The translations under genes and the position numbers were made by a program. A stretch of DNA of 32,965 nt from Bacteriovoracaceae bacterium (GTDB lineage Bacteria > Bdellovibrionota > Bacteriovoracia > Bacteriovoracales > Bacteriovoracaceae), in NCBI GenBank assembly GCA_018675575.1, contig JABGXW010000130.1:1-32965 (forward strand), read 5' to 3'. Shown here piece by piece: positions 1 through 8,769 of this stretch. The notes beneath the pieces are model-generated. The model worked only from the letters and a program-made list of their open reading frames with translations, was not told the origin of the DNA and searched no databases. Each line of letters starts with the position of its first letter. Position 1 is the first letter of the stretch.

Positions 1-115
1 ATCTAACTTGTTTTTGAAATGTGGTTGAAAGAGAATTTCTCTAGGGATTGATTTAAAGAGTTTTCACTGCGTGATGACTTCTGCTACTTTAAGAATGTCC
101 AGTTACATGTACCAC

Positions 116-1369
116 TTACGGTCGATAAATGCAGCGGAACCCAAGTAACGGTGCCGCAAGAGCACTTGGAAAAACGTCCGCCGGACTCGATAACAACGTT
201 AACATAAACACTCCGGCATTCAGTTCACTGAATTTTGTACCACCACGCAAAGCGGCTCCTCCCGTGCCCCCCTCCCACCGGCCAAAAGAGTTGGCGGATG
301 TGTATAGACCGTCTGGTAAAAAATCATCATTTAAAAGAGAGCCAGTTTGTCCCGTCGTGAACTCTTTCATTGCTAGTTCCTCATCAACTGGACCTAAGGT
401 AAACCCTGCTGAAGTTGCATCCCAATCTGTCCACTCATTAGCATTTCCTGACAGGTCCCAAATTTCGCTGCCATTGGACAAGTTATGAGTTCTTTTTTGC
501 TCCCAACCTGATCCGGGAAGTTCTCCTGAATTATTTCCAGTACCAATATAGGGATCATTTGTATCTGTTACTGTTAATGTAATTGCTGGTAGACCATCTG
601 TATGTCCTCTTGGGATGTGACCTGTTCCAACAATTCCGCTTGACCAGTTAGAGGCGGTGCTTTCTATATCTCTTGCAATAGTCATCCATTCAGCATTAGA
701 AATCAGAGAAAAAGTTCCTTCAAATCCAAACTCAAACATCGCTTCACATCTTGCTTGCGCGCTAGAACCCGCTCCTGCTTGCCTCATGTCCCATGGCAAT
801 CCTGCTGCTTGAGAAATAGGAAGATCAGTTGTAACGTTGCAATCGGATGCGCATTTTGCTTCGTATTTCATAACGCAAAAATCTACTGTGTCTAAAATTG
901 CATTACCATCAACTGCAACGAAACCTGCTGGACAACTTATGATAACTGAATCAATTGTGTAATTTATTAAAGCGGTATTTGAAGTGGCTTGATTTGCTGT
1001 AACTGAGTAATCAAAACTTGCTGCTCCGAAATAACCCGATTTTCCCGTTACTCCTACTGTACATACTCCTGCACCGTCACAGCTACAGGCCGAGCTCAAT
1101 GTAATATTTGCATCGGCTACTATTGAGCAACTAGTCGCTATATCGCCGTCTGAGTCAGTATAGCTTAAAGTGATAATTGATTCCGTGTCTTCAGTTCCGT
1201 TTGATGAAGTTCCGTTAGATACGCTAGGTGAACTATTTGTTGCCGCTTGGGCATCGTTTGAAGATGATCCCGCCCTATTATTATTAAAAAATTCGACCTC
1301 TATCTTTGAAGAACAAGAAGTCAATATAACCTCTATAAGGGCCATTACTACTATTTTAGGGTTAGTCAC
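116..1369 (-). CDS. SUMF1/FGE-like lipoprotein with N-terminal Ig/cadherin-like segment
   Basis: Probable exported lipoprotein of 417 aa. The GTG start at 1369 is preceded by AAAGGA at good spacing. The signal segment ends in an LTSC lipobox with Cys19, although Glu13 inside the hydrophobic stretch is unusual. Residues about 65-140 read like an Ig/cadherin-type repeat (ITLSYTDSDGD, then FDYSV). From about residue 145 there is a diverged formylglycine-generating-enzyme (SUMF1/C-type-lectin) fold: GFVAVDG and FCVMKYEAK, DLSGNANEW near 305, ALRGGTKF near 375, and terminal LGFRCIYRP. The paired Cys residues that bind copper in true FGE are absent after RGG, so formylglycine synthesis is unlikely; a binding or structural surface role is inferred. 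Paralogues lie at 16482-17624 and from 32729 to the window edge, all on this strand. Confidence 0.75.
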   Translation of the reverse strand: MTNPKIVVMALIEVILTSCSSKIEVEFFNNNRAGSSSNDAQAATNSSPSVSNGTSSNGTEDTESIITLSYTDSDGDIATSCSIVADANITLSSACSCDGAGVCTVGVTGKSGYFGAASFDYSVTANQATSNTALINYTIDSVIISCPAGFVAVDGNAILDTVDFCVMKYEAKCASDCNVTTDLPISQAAGLPWDMRQAGAGSSAQARCEAMFEFGFEGTFSLISNAEWMTIARDIESTASNWSSGIVGTGHIPRGHTDGLPAITLTVTDTNDPYIGTGNNSGELPGSGWEQKRTHNLSNGSEIWDLSGNANEWTDWDATSAGFTLGPVDEELAMKEFTTGQTGSLLNDDFLPDGLYTSANSFGRWEGGTGGAALRGGTKFSELNAGVFMLTLLSSPADVFPSALAAPLLGFRCIYRP

Positions 1370-1683
1370 GAAACTTTCCTTTAATAATAATTGAACTGAC
1401 TTTATTTTTATCTAGTCAAATAGAACTAATTGTAGCATTGATATAAAATGTTCCATTTAGCAACCTGCCCTCTAGTAAAATCTGCCACTTATGATACTTG
1501 TGAAAGCTAAATCTCTTTAATAAGCGCCACTTTTTATAGGAGTGCGAATATTTCTTAAGCAGTGACTTTCACTCGTGCTAGCGATCATGTTATGTCTATG
1601 TGGAGATGTAAATCTAAATATACCTTTAAAAGTACAGCACAAACTCACCCCTTGTTTTGTTCTAAATGATTTGAATTAAGAAA
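1370..1683. other. Intergenic stretch without a supported gene
   Basis: This 314-base AT-rich stretch lies between two minus-strand genes. It should hold the promoter of the lipoprotein that starts at 1369. I see no convincing -35/-10 pair, no terminator hairpin with a T-run and no credible small gene. A 30-codon plus-strand frame near 1590-1680 has no ribosome-binding site. Confidence 0.5.
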
Positions 1684-3840
1684 TTAGAAGGAAGGACAGG
1701 CAGTAGATCCCCAATTTCCTGTATTTGTCTTACCGCTCTTAGGGGATTTTCCATACTTGCCAAGACCAAAAGAGCTTGTAGAGAAATCGGGAGTTGTATC
1801 TTTACAAGAAAACTTTATTCCTCGACAGCTAACGATAAATCTTTCTCTTTCAACGTCTTTCATAACTTCATCATGAACAGTTTCTTCAACAATTGGTTCA
1901 ATTTGGTAATATCTGTGGAAATTATGTTTTTCCGATTGAGATAAGCTATTTGGATTCTTTTTATACTTTTCACCAAGGTAGCTATCTTGAAAGCGCTGAT
2001 CTAATTTAGCTTTTATTTCAGGTTTATTATAATGAACATTCACTTCACTACATTGCTTTGAATATTCGGTACATGAGCTAGGGTTATTACATTTTCCATA
2101 AAATGATCCTGCTGATGGAGCTGGTCCACAAGTTCCAGCTAATTTAGGATCAAGGTTCCCATTATTAAATGGATCATTGGGGTGACCAGTAGGAATGACT
2201 GTCACTTTTATATCATCGCCAGCGCCTACTGATTTTTTAAACTCTTCGGCCATGCTTATGCCTCTCATTGAAGATAGCGCTAGGAAGGTTAATTGTTCTG
2301 CAGTATTACTAGACAAGCCAGCACTACTTGTAAAAAGGCCAGCTTTTACTTCTTCATTATAATCGTCATCTTGTTTTCCAAGCTCTTTTACACTTTTAAG
2401 AAAAGGTGACTTCTCAGCAAACAGTTTCTTTAGCATTCCGTCATACTTATCACCATTTCCATCTTTGTTTGCTTGTTGTTTCATTTTATCAAAAGCAGAT
2501 ACCCAACCTTCATCTGAACTCCCAGGATAACTATTTGAACCATTTACTAAATTTCTCATTTTGCTTAATGAGAATTTGGGATCCATAAATGCTTCTCTCA
2601 TAAAGTCAATCATCTCACATGAATCTTGAATTTTATCATCACGAGTGTCGGCCTTATGTTTTGAACAATTGGTTACCATAGACGCACAAGAGTAGATTTT
2701 TACCTCCTTTAGGGATCTTTCAACTTTTCTTCCAAAATTATCCGTAAAAGGTTTTAGCTCTTGATTCCATTTTTGAGCATTATCATCATATTGTTGTTTA
2801 GCAGCTGAATTTTGTGTATCAAGACTCATTCCATTTGGAGGGAATGCGTCTCCTGCTTGATTTATTTTGGAAATATTTTGATTTTTGTAAACAAGTTTTT
2901 TTGGAACAGCAATTAATTCCTTTTCTTTGGCAGCATCAATTTTACAATAAACAGTATTGGGATCATTTTCATACATGCCGTTAATGAATACTTGGGCCTG
3001 CTTTGAACTGTCAAAGACGCCCAAAGCACTCTTTGCATTCACTGAGCGATCATGTTTTACACCATTAATTGTTTCTTTCCATTTATAGGAATCACCATCA
3101 CTGCTATCATAAGAGCCTACAGTTTTCATTTGTCCTTCTTTGAAGACAGCCTTTTTAAAAGCCCCCTTACATTCACGTTTTACAGACTTCATTGCAATCT
3201 CTAGACCTTTATTTTGAATATTCTCGATTGCTCTTTTCTTGTTTAGATTTTCACTTTCAAGTTCGGCAGTTTTTTTATCTTTATTTAATTCAAGCTTTGC
3301 TATCTTTGATTCTCTTCTTTCATTTTGAGTATTTTGATAATTTTCTTTTTTCTCTTGCTGTATTTTTATATATTCATCACGCTTATCAGTATAATATTTT
3401 TCTTTAGCAGGATATTGGTTTATCTTGTCTGATGTATAGTCATTTTTGGTCTTTACATAATCGTCGTACTTCTTATTTGAGTTTGAAATTTTCTCGTCAG
3501 TTTCGGAGTTAATAGTCGTCACCTTCGATTCGGTATCGCGACTAAGTTTATCCATTTCCTTTATATTGGCATCATAATCATCTTGGTAATTATCTTCTAG
3601 CTTTAAAAGCCCTGCTTTAATTTTTTTAGTATATTTCTTTTCATCTCCATTTTCTTTTTCGATGACATCATCGTGAATTTTGCTCGAGATCGAACAAGAA
3701 GTGCCGGCCAAATCATCAGCAGACTGATCTAAACCAATGCTAACAGTTTCACACGTAAGAGCATGTGTACTAAATGCGAAAATTAAACTAATAAAAGCCC
3801 CATGTATAAGGGCAGCTATGCGTAATGGTTTTTTTTTCAT
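1684..3840 (-). CDS. Large secreted coiled-coil protein, function unknown
   Basis: 718 aa, not recognised as a named family. The ATG at 3840 follows GGAGAA at good spacing. A Sec signal peptide spans about residues 1-27 (KKK, hydrophobic core, THA-LTC). Residues about 55-205 are extremely rich in Lys, Glu, Asp and Asn and look like a long alpha-helical coiled coil. The middle is mixed and polar. Residues about 560-600 carry clustered cysteines (CGPAPSAG, GKCNNPSSC, KQC) and more Cys pairs lie near the C-terminus, suggesting disulfides and therefore an extracytoplasmic location. There is no anchor at the C-terminus. It may be a structural or periplasmic spacer protein; no enzyme motif is visible. 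The next plus-strand gene diverges from it. Confidence 0.8.
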   Translation of the reverse strand: MKKKPLRIAALIHGAFISLIFAFSTHALTCETVSIGLDQSADDLAGTSCSISSKIHDDVIEKENGDEKKYTKKIKAGLLKLEDNYQDDYDANIKEMDKLSRDTESKVTTINSETDEKISNSNKKYDDYVKTKNDYTSDKINQYPAKEKYYTDKRDEYIKIQQEKKENYQNTQNERRESKIAKLELNKDKKTAELESENLNKKRAIENIQNKGLEIAMKSVKRECKGAFKKAVFKEGQMKTVGSYDSSDGDSYKWKETINGVKHDRSVNAKSALGVFDSSKQAQVFINGMYENDPNTVYCKIDAAKEKELIAVPKKLVYKNQNISKINQAGDAFPPNGMSLDTQNSAAKQQYDDNAQKWNQELKPFTDNFGRKVERSLKEVKIYSCASMVTNCSKHKADTRDDKIQDSCEMIDFMREAFMDPKFSLSKMRNLVNGSNSYPGSSDEGWVSAFDKMKQQANKDGNGDKYDGMLKKLFAEKSPFLKSVKELGKQDDDYNEEVKAGLFTSSAGLSSNTAEQLTFLALSSMRGISMAEEFKKSVGAGDDIKVTVIPTGHPNDPFNNGNLDPKLAGTCGPAPSAGSFYGKCNNPSSCTEYSKQCSEVNVHYNKPEIKAKLDQRFQDSYLGEKYKKNPNSLSQSEKHNFHRYYQIEPIVEETVHDEVMKDVERERFIVSCRGIKFSCKDTTPDFSTSSFGLGKYGKSPKSGKTNTGNWGSTACPSF

Positions 3841-3995
3841 TAATGTTCTCCAAACATTATTATCGGTTAATTATGACGGGCTGTTGAGAAAAAAATTTAA
3901 CTTACATAATAACTATAACTTACGAAAGGTTTGCCCCTCGTAGCCTCCAGTTAGGTGCCAGCAGACTTTATGTGAACTTTTTGGCTACTACAAAT

Positions 3996-4025
3996 TTGCA
4001 TGATTCCTTAACTATATTATATACT
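3996..4025 (+). promoter_or_regulatory. Possible sigma70-type promoter of the interrupted secreted-protein gene
   Basis: TTGCAT at 3996-4001 and TATACT at 4020-4025 are separated by 18 bases and lie about 95 bases upstream of the ATG at 4119. In such AT-rich DNA a match of this quality can arise by chance. Confidence 0.3.
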
Positions 4026-4118
4026 TAATTCATTTCTAAACGTCGTCAAAATGGCAAAACTAAATAGTTTGCATTGGTAATTAAACTCAGCGCCTTAAAT
4101 ATCGAGGGAAAATTTCAT

Positions 4119-4817
4119 ATGAGAAGAATTATTTACATTTATTTAATAATACTTATTTCTTTTGGGAAATCTTTTTCAGAAGAGTTTGACGTTCCGGGAA
4201 ACTATAAAAATCAATGCAAACTAATCTCAACAAAAGACATGTCCTATCAAGACAAAAAAATGAATAAGATAATTTCTCGACGAAATGTTTATGCTGTCTC
4301 TCAGAATAAAATCACTAAAAAACTAGCTCGAAATTGTATCAGACATTTCATAAAAGATTTGTACAAATCTAATGAACTGATATCAGCAGTATCAGTTTAT
4401 TTATATGAAAATAAAAAACAAATTGGAAACGATAGATTTACAATTGCAAAAGGAACTTTTGCTCCGGCAGGGGGATGGGAAAATGCATCTGACTTTAATG
4501 AAATTTAAAATAATAAGCTCAAATTTAAATATAATAAAGACTATTTTTATAATAAAAAGAGAAAAATAAAAATATATTCAATTTCAGAACGAAAAAGAAA
4601 AAAGATATTTATATTAATAGTTCAAGCTGAGGATAACTCCCAGATGGAGGCCGATAAAAAATTTAAAAGCCCTAAGTCTTTTATAAAAAATATTAACTAC
4701 AAAAGAAAACTGGAAAAAAAATATAAAAATAATATATTAAAGAGATTTAAAATTACAAAAAAATCATTAGATGAAATATCACTCGAAGGTGTTGTTCAAA
4801 AATGGCCAATGGACTAA
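4119..4817 (+). pseudogene. Small secreted-protein gene interrupted by one in-frame stop
   Basis: An open frame of 232 codons is broken only by TAA at 4506-4508 (codon 130). The likely start is the ATG at 4119, with GAGGG ten bases upstream; it begins MRRIIYIYLIILISFG, a signal peptide ending near FSEEF. An in-frame ATG at 4074 lacks these features. The first part is 129 aa. After the stop the same frame continues 102 codons to TAA at 4815-4817, with charged coding-like sequence such as KIFILIVQAEDNSQ and SLEGVVQKWPMD. I do not recognise the family. A recent nonsense mutation is the simplest reading. Stop readthrough, a sequencing error, or a functional short form are alternatives. Confidence 0.6.
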
Positions 4818-4986
4818 GTTCAGAGAGAGGGACGGATGGTCCTAAAATTTAATCTTACAGTGTTACTTGTTCCTTCTTGTGATCATATGTTTTAAAATGA
4901 TTTTGAGCTTAATTAATCCTGGTAATAATTGCCAGAAATACGACCTTGAGAGCGATGATATCGCCTAACGAAAAAGGTTCTTTAAC

Positions 4987-6183
4987 TTATTTTATTTTTA
5001 TAAAATTCTTTCTTTCTTTTAGTAGAGGCACCATAATGAAAAAGAACACAAATATATAAAAGACACTCAGGCAAGATGATGTCAGTGGCAAACCTCTAGA
5101 ATCTATAAAATAACCAATTAAAGGGCCAGCAAATGTAAAGAAAACCCTGACACCCATTTGACTGACACTGTTCGCCGTTGCTCTAAAATCACCAGTTACT
5201 CTTTTATTAAGAGCATCTTTTAAAATAACTTGGCCAAATCCTCGACAAACTTGAAATAACAAACAAACGAAGAAACCTAATACATGGTCAACAAAGGAAA
5301 TTCCCAAATAACCAGCAATAGGCAAAATACCAATTAATATAAGAATATTTGTACTACCCCAGCTTTTTTCAATTTGATGTGCTTTTGCGCTAGTGTAGGA
5401 AACAACAAAGTTTGTTATGGCCCATAAGAAACCAAAATACATAAGAGGGATTTTTAAATTTGTCCAGTATTTTTGAAAGAGCCAAACAGCGAAGAGAGTT
5501 CCCGAAAATGAAGATATAATATTTAAAATAATAAAGTTTAAAAGTTTTGATTGTTTAAATAATTTTCTATAAATATATTTAAAATTTTCTCTATGCTTGT
5601 TTTCCATTTTCTTACGTGGAGGTTCAATAAGAGTAAAGGCAATAAAGAGAGTTAGCCAGCTTGTGGCGGCAGAAATGATTGCTAAATCTTTGATAGAAAT
5701 TGAAAAAATAAGTAAAATGCTGCTCAATAAAGCGGCCACACCTTCACCCATAGCAAAATAGGATAAACTTCGTCCAAGTACTTTTACCTTAGCTTTTTTG
5801 GGACTAGTAATGTCCAAAGTATCGTAAATAAGGGCAGTATCTGTTCCAGAACTAAGAGAAACAGCAATGGCCAGAATAACTTCTGCAATAATGAGTATTT
5901 TTATATCAGTAGCAAAAGGAAAGAGACTAAACCCAATACCCTTAAGTATAAAAGATATAATTAGTGTTTGCTTTCGCCCTAATAGATCCGAAATATACCC
6001 AGATGGAATTTCAAGTAGAAAAACACTTCCCGCAAAAACAGATTGAAGTAAATAAACCCCCTTCATTCCAATTCCTATAGATTGAAAAAATGGAACGATG
6101 ACGGGCATTAATACTAAGAACATGGTAAAGAATTTTATTATATATATTTTTTGAATATTTTTAGCTAATTGCTTGTTTTCCAC
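4987..6183 (-). CDS. Major facilitator superfamily transporter
   Basis: An inner-membrane secondary transporter of 398 aa with about 12 hydrophobic segments, the usual MFS size. The diagnostic loop 2-3 motif is SGYISDLLGRKQTL at residues about 61-74 (D66, R70, K71). The start is GTG at 6183 with AGGA upstream. The substrate cannot be read from sequence. The weak central loop (EPPRKKMENKH) separates two six-helix halves. Sugar, drug or metabolite export are all possible. It stands alone, divergent from the NfeD/SPFH operon, so context gives no substrate hint. Confidence 0.85.
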   Translation of the reverse strand: MENKQLAKNIQKIYIIKFFTMFLVLMPVIVPFFQSIGIGMKGVYLLQSVFAGSVFLLEIPSGYISDLLGRKQTLIISFILKGIGFSLFPFATDIKILIIAEVILAIAVSLSSGTDTALIYDTLDITSPKKAKVKVLGRSLSYFAMGEGVAALLSSILLIFSISIKDLAIISAATSWLTLFIAFTLIEPPRKKMENKHRENFKYIYRKLFKQSKLLNFIILNIISSFSGTLFAVWLFQKYWTNLKIPLMYFGFLWAITNFVVSYTSAKAHQIEKSWGSTNILILIGILPIAGYLGISFVDHVLGFFVCLLFQVCRGFGQVILKDALNKRVTGDFRATANSVSQMGVRVFFTFAGPLIGYFIDSRGLPLTSSCLSVFYIFVFFFIMVPLLKERKNFIKIK

Positions 6184-6472
6184 TTATGGTCCTATTCTTT
6201 TTTTAAACTAAAAGTTATCTATTTAAAAGTATGTTTCTTTCGTTTTGCTATTCGTGATATTACCTTTCTGTTCTCACGTTTAAAGTTGCATACCTTCCAC
6301 CACTATGGACTGTAGTGACTCCTAATGATAGAATTTTATAGCAATTAATCTGTTCGCCTTAAGCTTCCCAAGAGGTGCTGCATGACACCATTAATAAGCA
6401 AAGATAGGGTATGGTTTATGTTGGGAATATTCTTCTAGGCATTGAAGCGTAACTCGATTAAACTTTTTTATT

Positions 6473-6922
6473 ATGGAGAGTACTTTATTTAAAGTTTGGT
6501 TAGGTCTAGGCCTATTTTGTATTATTAGTGAGTTCCTCTTACCTGGACTTGTGATGGTATTTATTGGTCTAGGATCACTAACCGTTGTTCTGGCAATGTA
6601 TCTTGGATACTTAGATACTCTCAATTTTCAATTACTTACATTTTTTACCAGTTCAATGATTTATTTGCTTACCCTTCGCTTTTTAATTCTTCGTTTTGTA
6701 CCCACAAATACTCACAAGCAAGATATTAATGAAGACCGTGAGGCAATTGGAACAGTGGTTGATGTGATTGAAAGTATTTCAGCGGGACAACACGGCCGAA
6801 TTCAATACAGTGAAAGCTCTTGGCAAGCTAAAGCTGAAGATGAAGCAACAATTTTAAAAGGTGAAAAGGCCACAATCTTAAGACGAGATAATATTACATG
6901 GATTGTAAAAAAAAGAATATAG
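6473..6922 (+). CDS. nfeD: NfeD-family membrane protein (short form)
   Basis: 149 aa, the short NfeD type without the ClpP-like protease domain. Hydrophobic helices fill residues about 5-75. The C-terminal part from about residue 88 (AIGTVVDVIE, GRIQYSESSWQAKAED, GEKATILR) is the NfeD OB-fold, including the typical GRIQYxxxxWxAKAED run. The family acts beside SPFH/stomatin proteins in membrane-domain organisation and quality control, and the next two genes encode exactly such partners, 13 bases and then 14 bases of overlap apart. The ATG at 6473 has no clear Shine-Dalgarno sequence, so the start is the least certain part. Confidence 0.88.
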   Translation: MESTLFKVWLGLGLFCIISEFLLPGLVMVFIGLGSLTVVLAMYLGYLDTLNFQLLTFFTSSMIYLLTLRFLILRFVPTNTHKQDINEDREAIGTVVDVIESISAGQHGRIQYSESSWQAKAEDEATILKGEKATILRRDNITWIVKKRI

Positions 6923-6935
6923 ACAAGGAGTTAAA

Positions 6936-7865
6936 GTGTTAAGTTTTTATTCAGGAGTAATCATATTTATTTTGTTTATGATTTTCAAAACAATCATAAT
7001 TGTAAGTGAAAGAGAAAATGTCATAATAGAGAGACTTGGCAAGTATCTAAGAACTTTGACTCCAGGTATTTATTTTTTAATTCCATACTTTGACTCCGTT
7101 GCTTATAAACAAGAAATGAGAGAGCAGGTTATCGATATTCCTTCGCAAGGGGTAATCACGAAAGATAATATCCAAGTTGAAGTAGATGGACTTCTTTATT
7201 TAAAAGTGATGGATCCTAAAAAGGCTAGTTATGGGATTGGTAATTATTTAGCGGCAACAAACAACCTGGCACAAACAACGATGAGATCAGAAGTTGGTAA
7301 AATCACTTTGGGAGCAATCTTTTCAGAAAGAGAAGAAGTTAATGCTAAAATTATTAGTGAAATCGACAAGGCCTCAGATCCTTGGGGAGTCAAAGTTTTA
7401 AGATATGAAATTAAGGATATTTCACCATCAAAACATGTTGTTGATACTTTAGAAAAACAAATGGAAGCTGAGAGAGAAAAAAGAGCTGAGATAACAAGAG
7501 CAACTGCAGAGAAAGAAAAACTAATCAATGTCTCTGAAGGACAAAGACAACAAGCGATTAATATTTCAGAAGGTGAAAAACAAAAAAGAATAAATGAGGC
7601 TAAAGGAAAAGCAGAAGGGATTAAACTAATTGCAGAATCAACAGCAAAAAGTTTAACTCTCGTAGGTGAGTCAATTAACCTTGATGGTGGCAACGAAGCT
7701 CTTAAAATGCGTCTAGTAGATCAATATATTGATCAGATTGATGAAGTCTTGGGAGGAGGGGATGTTTCTCTTTTTCCTGCGAACCTGGCCTCACTAAAAG
7801 GAATTGTAGACGAGCTTAAAAATAACAACCCTATTTTAAAAGGAAGTAATCATGTCGATAGATAA
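6936..7865 (+). CDS. Stomatin/SPFH-domain protein, first of two paralogues
   Basis: 309 aa membrane-anchored SPFH (band 7) protein. The GTG start at 6936 follows AAGGAG at 6925-6930. One N-terminal helix spans about residues 4-22, followed by the SPFH core (ENVIIERLGKY, TPGIYFLIPYFD, VIDIPSQGVITKDN, KVMDPKKASYGI). A long helical region from about 165 to 245 has repeated ISEGE(K/R)Q and INEAKGKAE units, where these proteins oligomerise. SPFH proteins form large cage-like membrane assemblies that control proteases and lipid domains. It lies in an operon behind nfeD and overlaps the next paralogue by 14 bases, suggesting translational coupling and a hetero-oligomer, by analogy with HflK/HflC. 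Confidence 0.9.
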   Translation: MLSFYSGVIIFILFMIFKTIIIVSERENVIIERLGKYLRTLTPGIYFLIPYFDSVAYKQEMREQVIDIPSQGVITKDNIQVEVDGLLYLKVMDPKKASYGIGNYLAATNNLAQTTMRSEVGKITLGAIFSEREEVNAKIISEIDKASDPWGVKVLRYEIKDISPSKHVVDTLEKQMEAEREKRAEITRATAEKEKLINVSEGQRQQAINISEGEKQKRINEAKGKAEGIKLIAESTAKSLTLVGESINLDGGNEALKMRLVDQYIDQIDEVLGGGDVSLFPANLASLKGIVDELKNNNPILKGSNHVDR

Positions 7866-8769
7866 TTTAGTATTTCTCTTAATTATTGGAGCACTTTTTG
7901 TTTATGTCCTGCAGGCATTGATAAGGTCTTTACGTCTAGTACCAGCCCGTACCGAATTTATAGTAGAAAGATTTGGACGCTATCACAAAACTTTACAAGC
8001 AGGATTTCACTTCTTAATACCTTTTGTAGATAGAGTGGCTTTTACCAAGGATCTAAAGGAACACACAATGGATGTTCCTTCGCAGACTTGCTTCACTAAA
8101 GATGAGATTCAAGTTGAAGTGGATGGAGTTATTTACTTACAAGTATTTGATTCACAAAAAGCAAGTTATGGAATTACTGATTATCAGTATGCTGCGATAC
8201 AATTAGCGCAAACTACAACAAGGGCAATCATCGGAACTTTGGACCTTGACCGTACCTTTGAAGAAAGAGAGGCAATTAGCGGCAAAGTTGTCTCTGTTTT
8301 AGATAACGCTGCTATGAAATGGGGAGTGAGAATTTTAAGATTTGAAATTAAAAATTTAATTCCACCAGAATCAGTTCGCCAATCAATGGAAAAACAGGTC
8401 ACCGCGGAAAGAAATCGACGTGCAATTTTAGAAAAAAGTGTAGGACAAAAACAATCTTTGATTAATACTTCAGAAGGGCAGATGCGTGAGCTTATTAATA
8501 ACTCGGAAGGTGAAATGCAAAAACGTATTAATGAAGCGAGTGGAAGGGCATCAGAAATCCTTGCACTTGGAGAAGCAACAGCGGAATCAATTAGAAAAGT
8601 TGCGACTGCTATTAATGGCCCCGGAGGTAAGGCTGCTGTCAATTTGGAACTGGGACAGAAGTATATAAAATCTCTAACTAAGTTAAGGTCTCGTGGAAAT
8701 AAAGTTATTATGGGGGGAAATCTTGGAGACATGAAAGAAATGCTAAAAGGTCTTGAAATTGAGATCTAA
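7852..8769 (+). CDS. Stomatin/SPFH-domain protein, second paralogue (QmcA-like)
   Basis: 305 aa. It has an N-terminal anchor at about residues 5-25, then ARTEFIVERFGRY, AGFHFLIPFVDRVAF, MDVPSQTCFTKDEIQVEVDG and SYGITDYQYA, all SPFH hallmarks shared with the preceding gene. The helical tail repeats NTSEGQM, NNSEGEM and INEASGRASEI, then ends in a short Gly-rich stretch. The ATG at 7852 lies inside the end of the preceding gene, and GGAAG just upstream can serve as ribosome-binding site. Two SPFH genes with one NfeD gene suggest a two-subunit cage plus its partner. Its stop codon overlaps the stop of the convergent acyltransferase gene by four bases. Confidence 0.9.
   Translation: MSIDNLVFLLIIGALFVYVLQALIRSLRLVPARTEFIVERFGRYHKTLQAGFHFLIPFVDRVAFTKDLKEHTMDVPSQTCFTKDEIQVEVDGVIYLQVFDSQKASYGITDYQYAAIQLAQTTTRAIIGTLDLDRTFEEREAISGKVVSVLDNAAMKWGVRILRFEIKNLIPPESVRQSMEKQVTAERNRRAILEKSVGQKQSLINTSEGQMRELINNSEGEMQKRINEASGRASEILALGEATAESIRKVATAINGPGGKAAVNLELGQKYIKSLTKLRSRGNKVIMGGNLGDMKEMLKGLEIEI

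Noticed and set aside
129..488. 119-codon plus-strand frame
   Set aside because: Antisense to the first SUMF1-like gene, whose family motifs and lipobox establish the minus strand as coding.
7244..7693. 149-codon minus-strand open frame
   Set aside because: Lies entirely antisense to the first SPFH gene; composition is Ser/Leu-rich as expected from the complement of a Glu/Lys/Arg-rich helical region.
8184..8732. 182-codon minus-strand open frame
   Set aside because: Antisense shadow of the second SPFH gene, without ribosome-binding site or domain.
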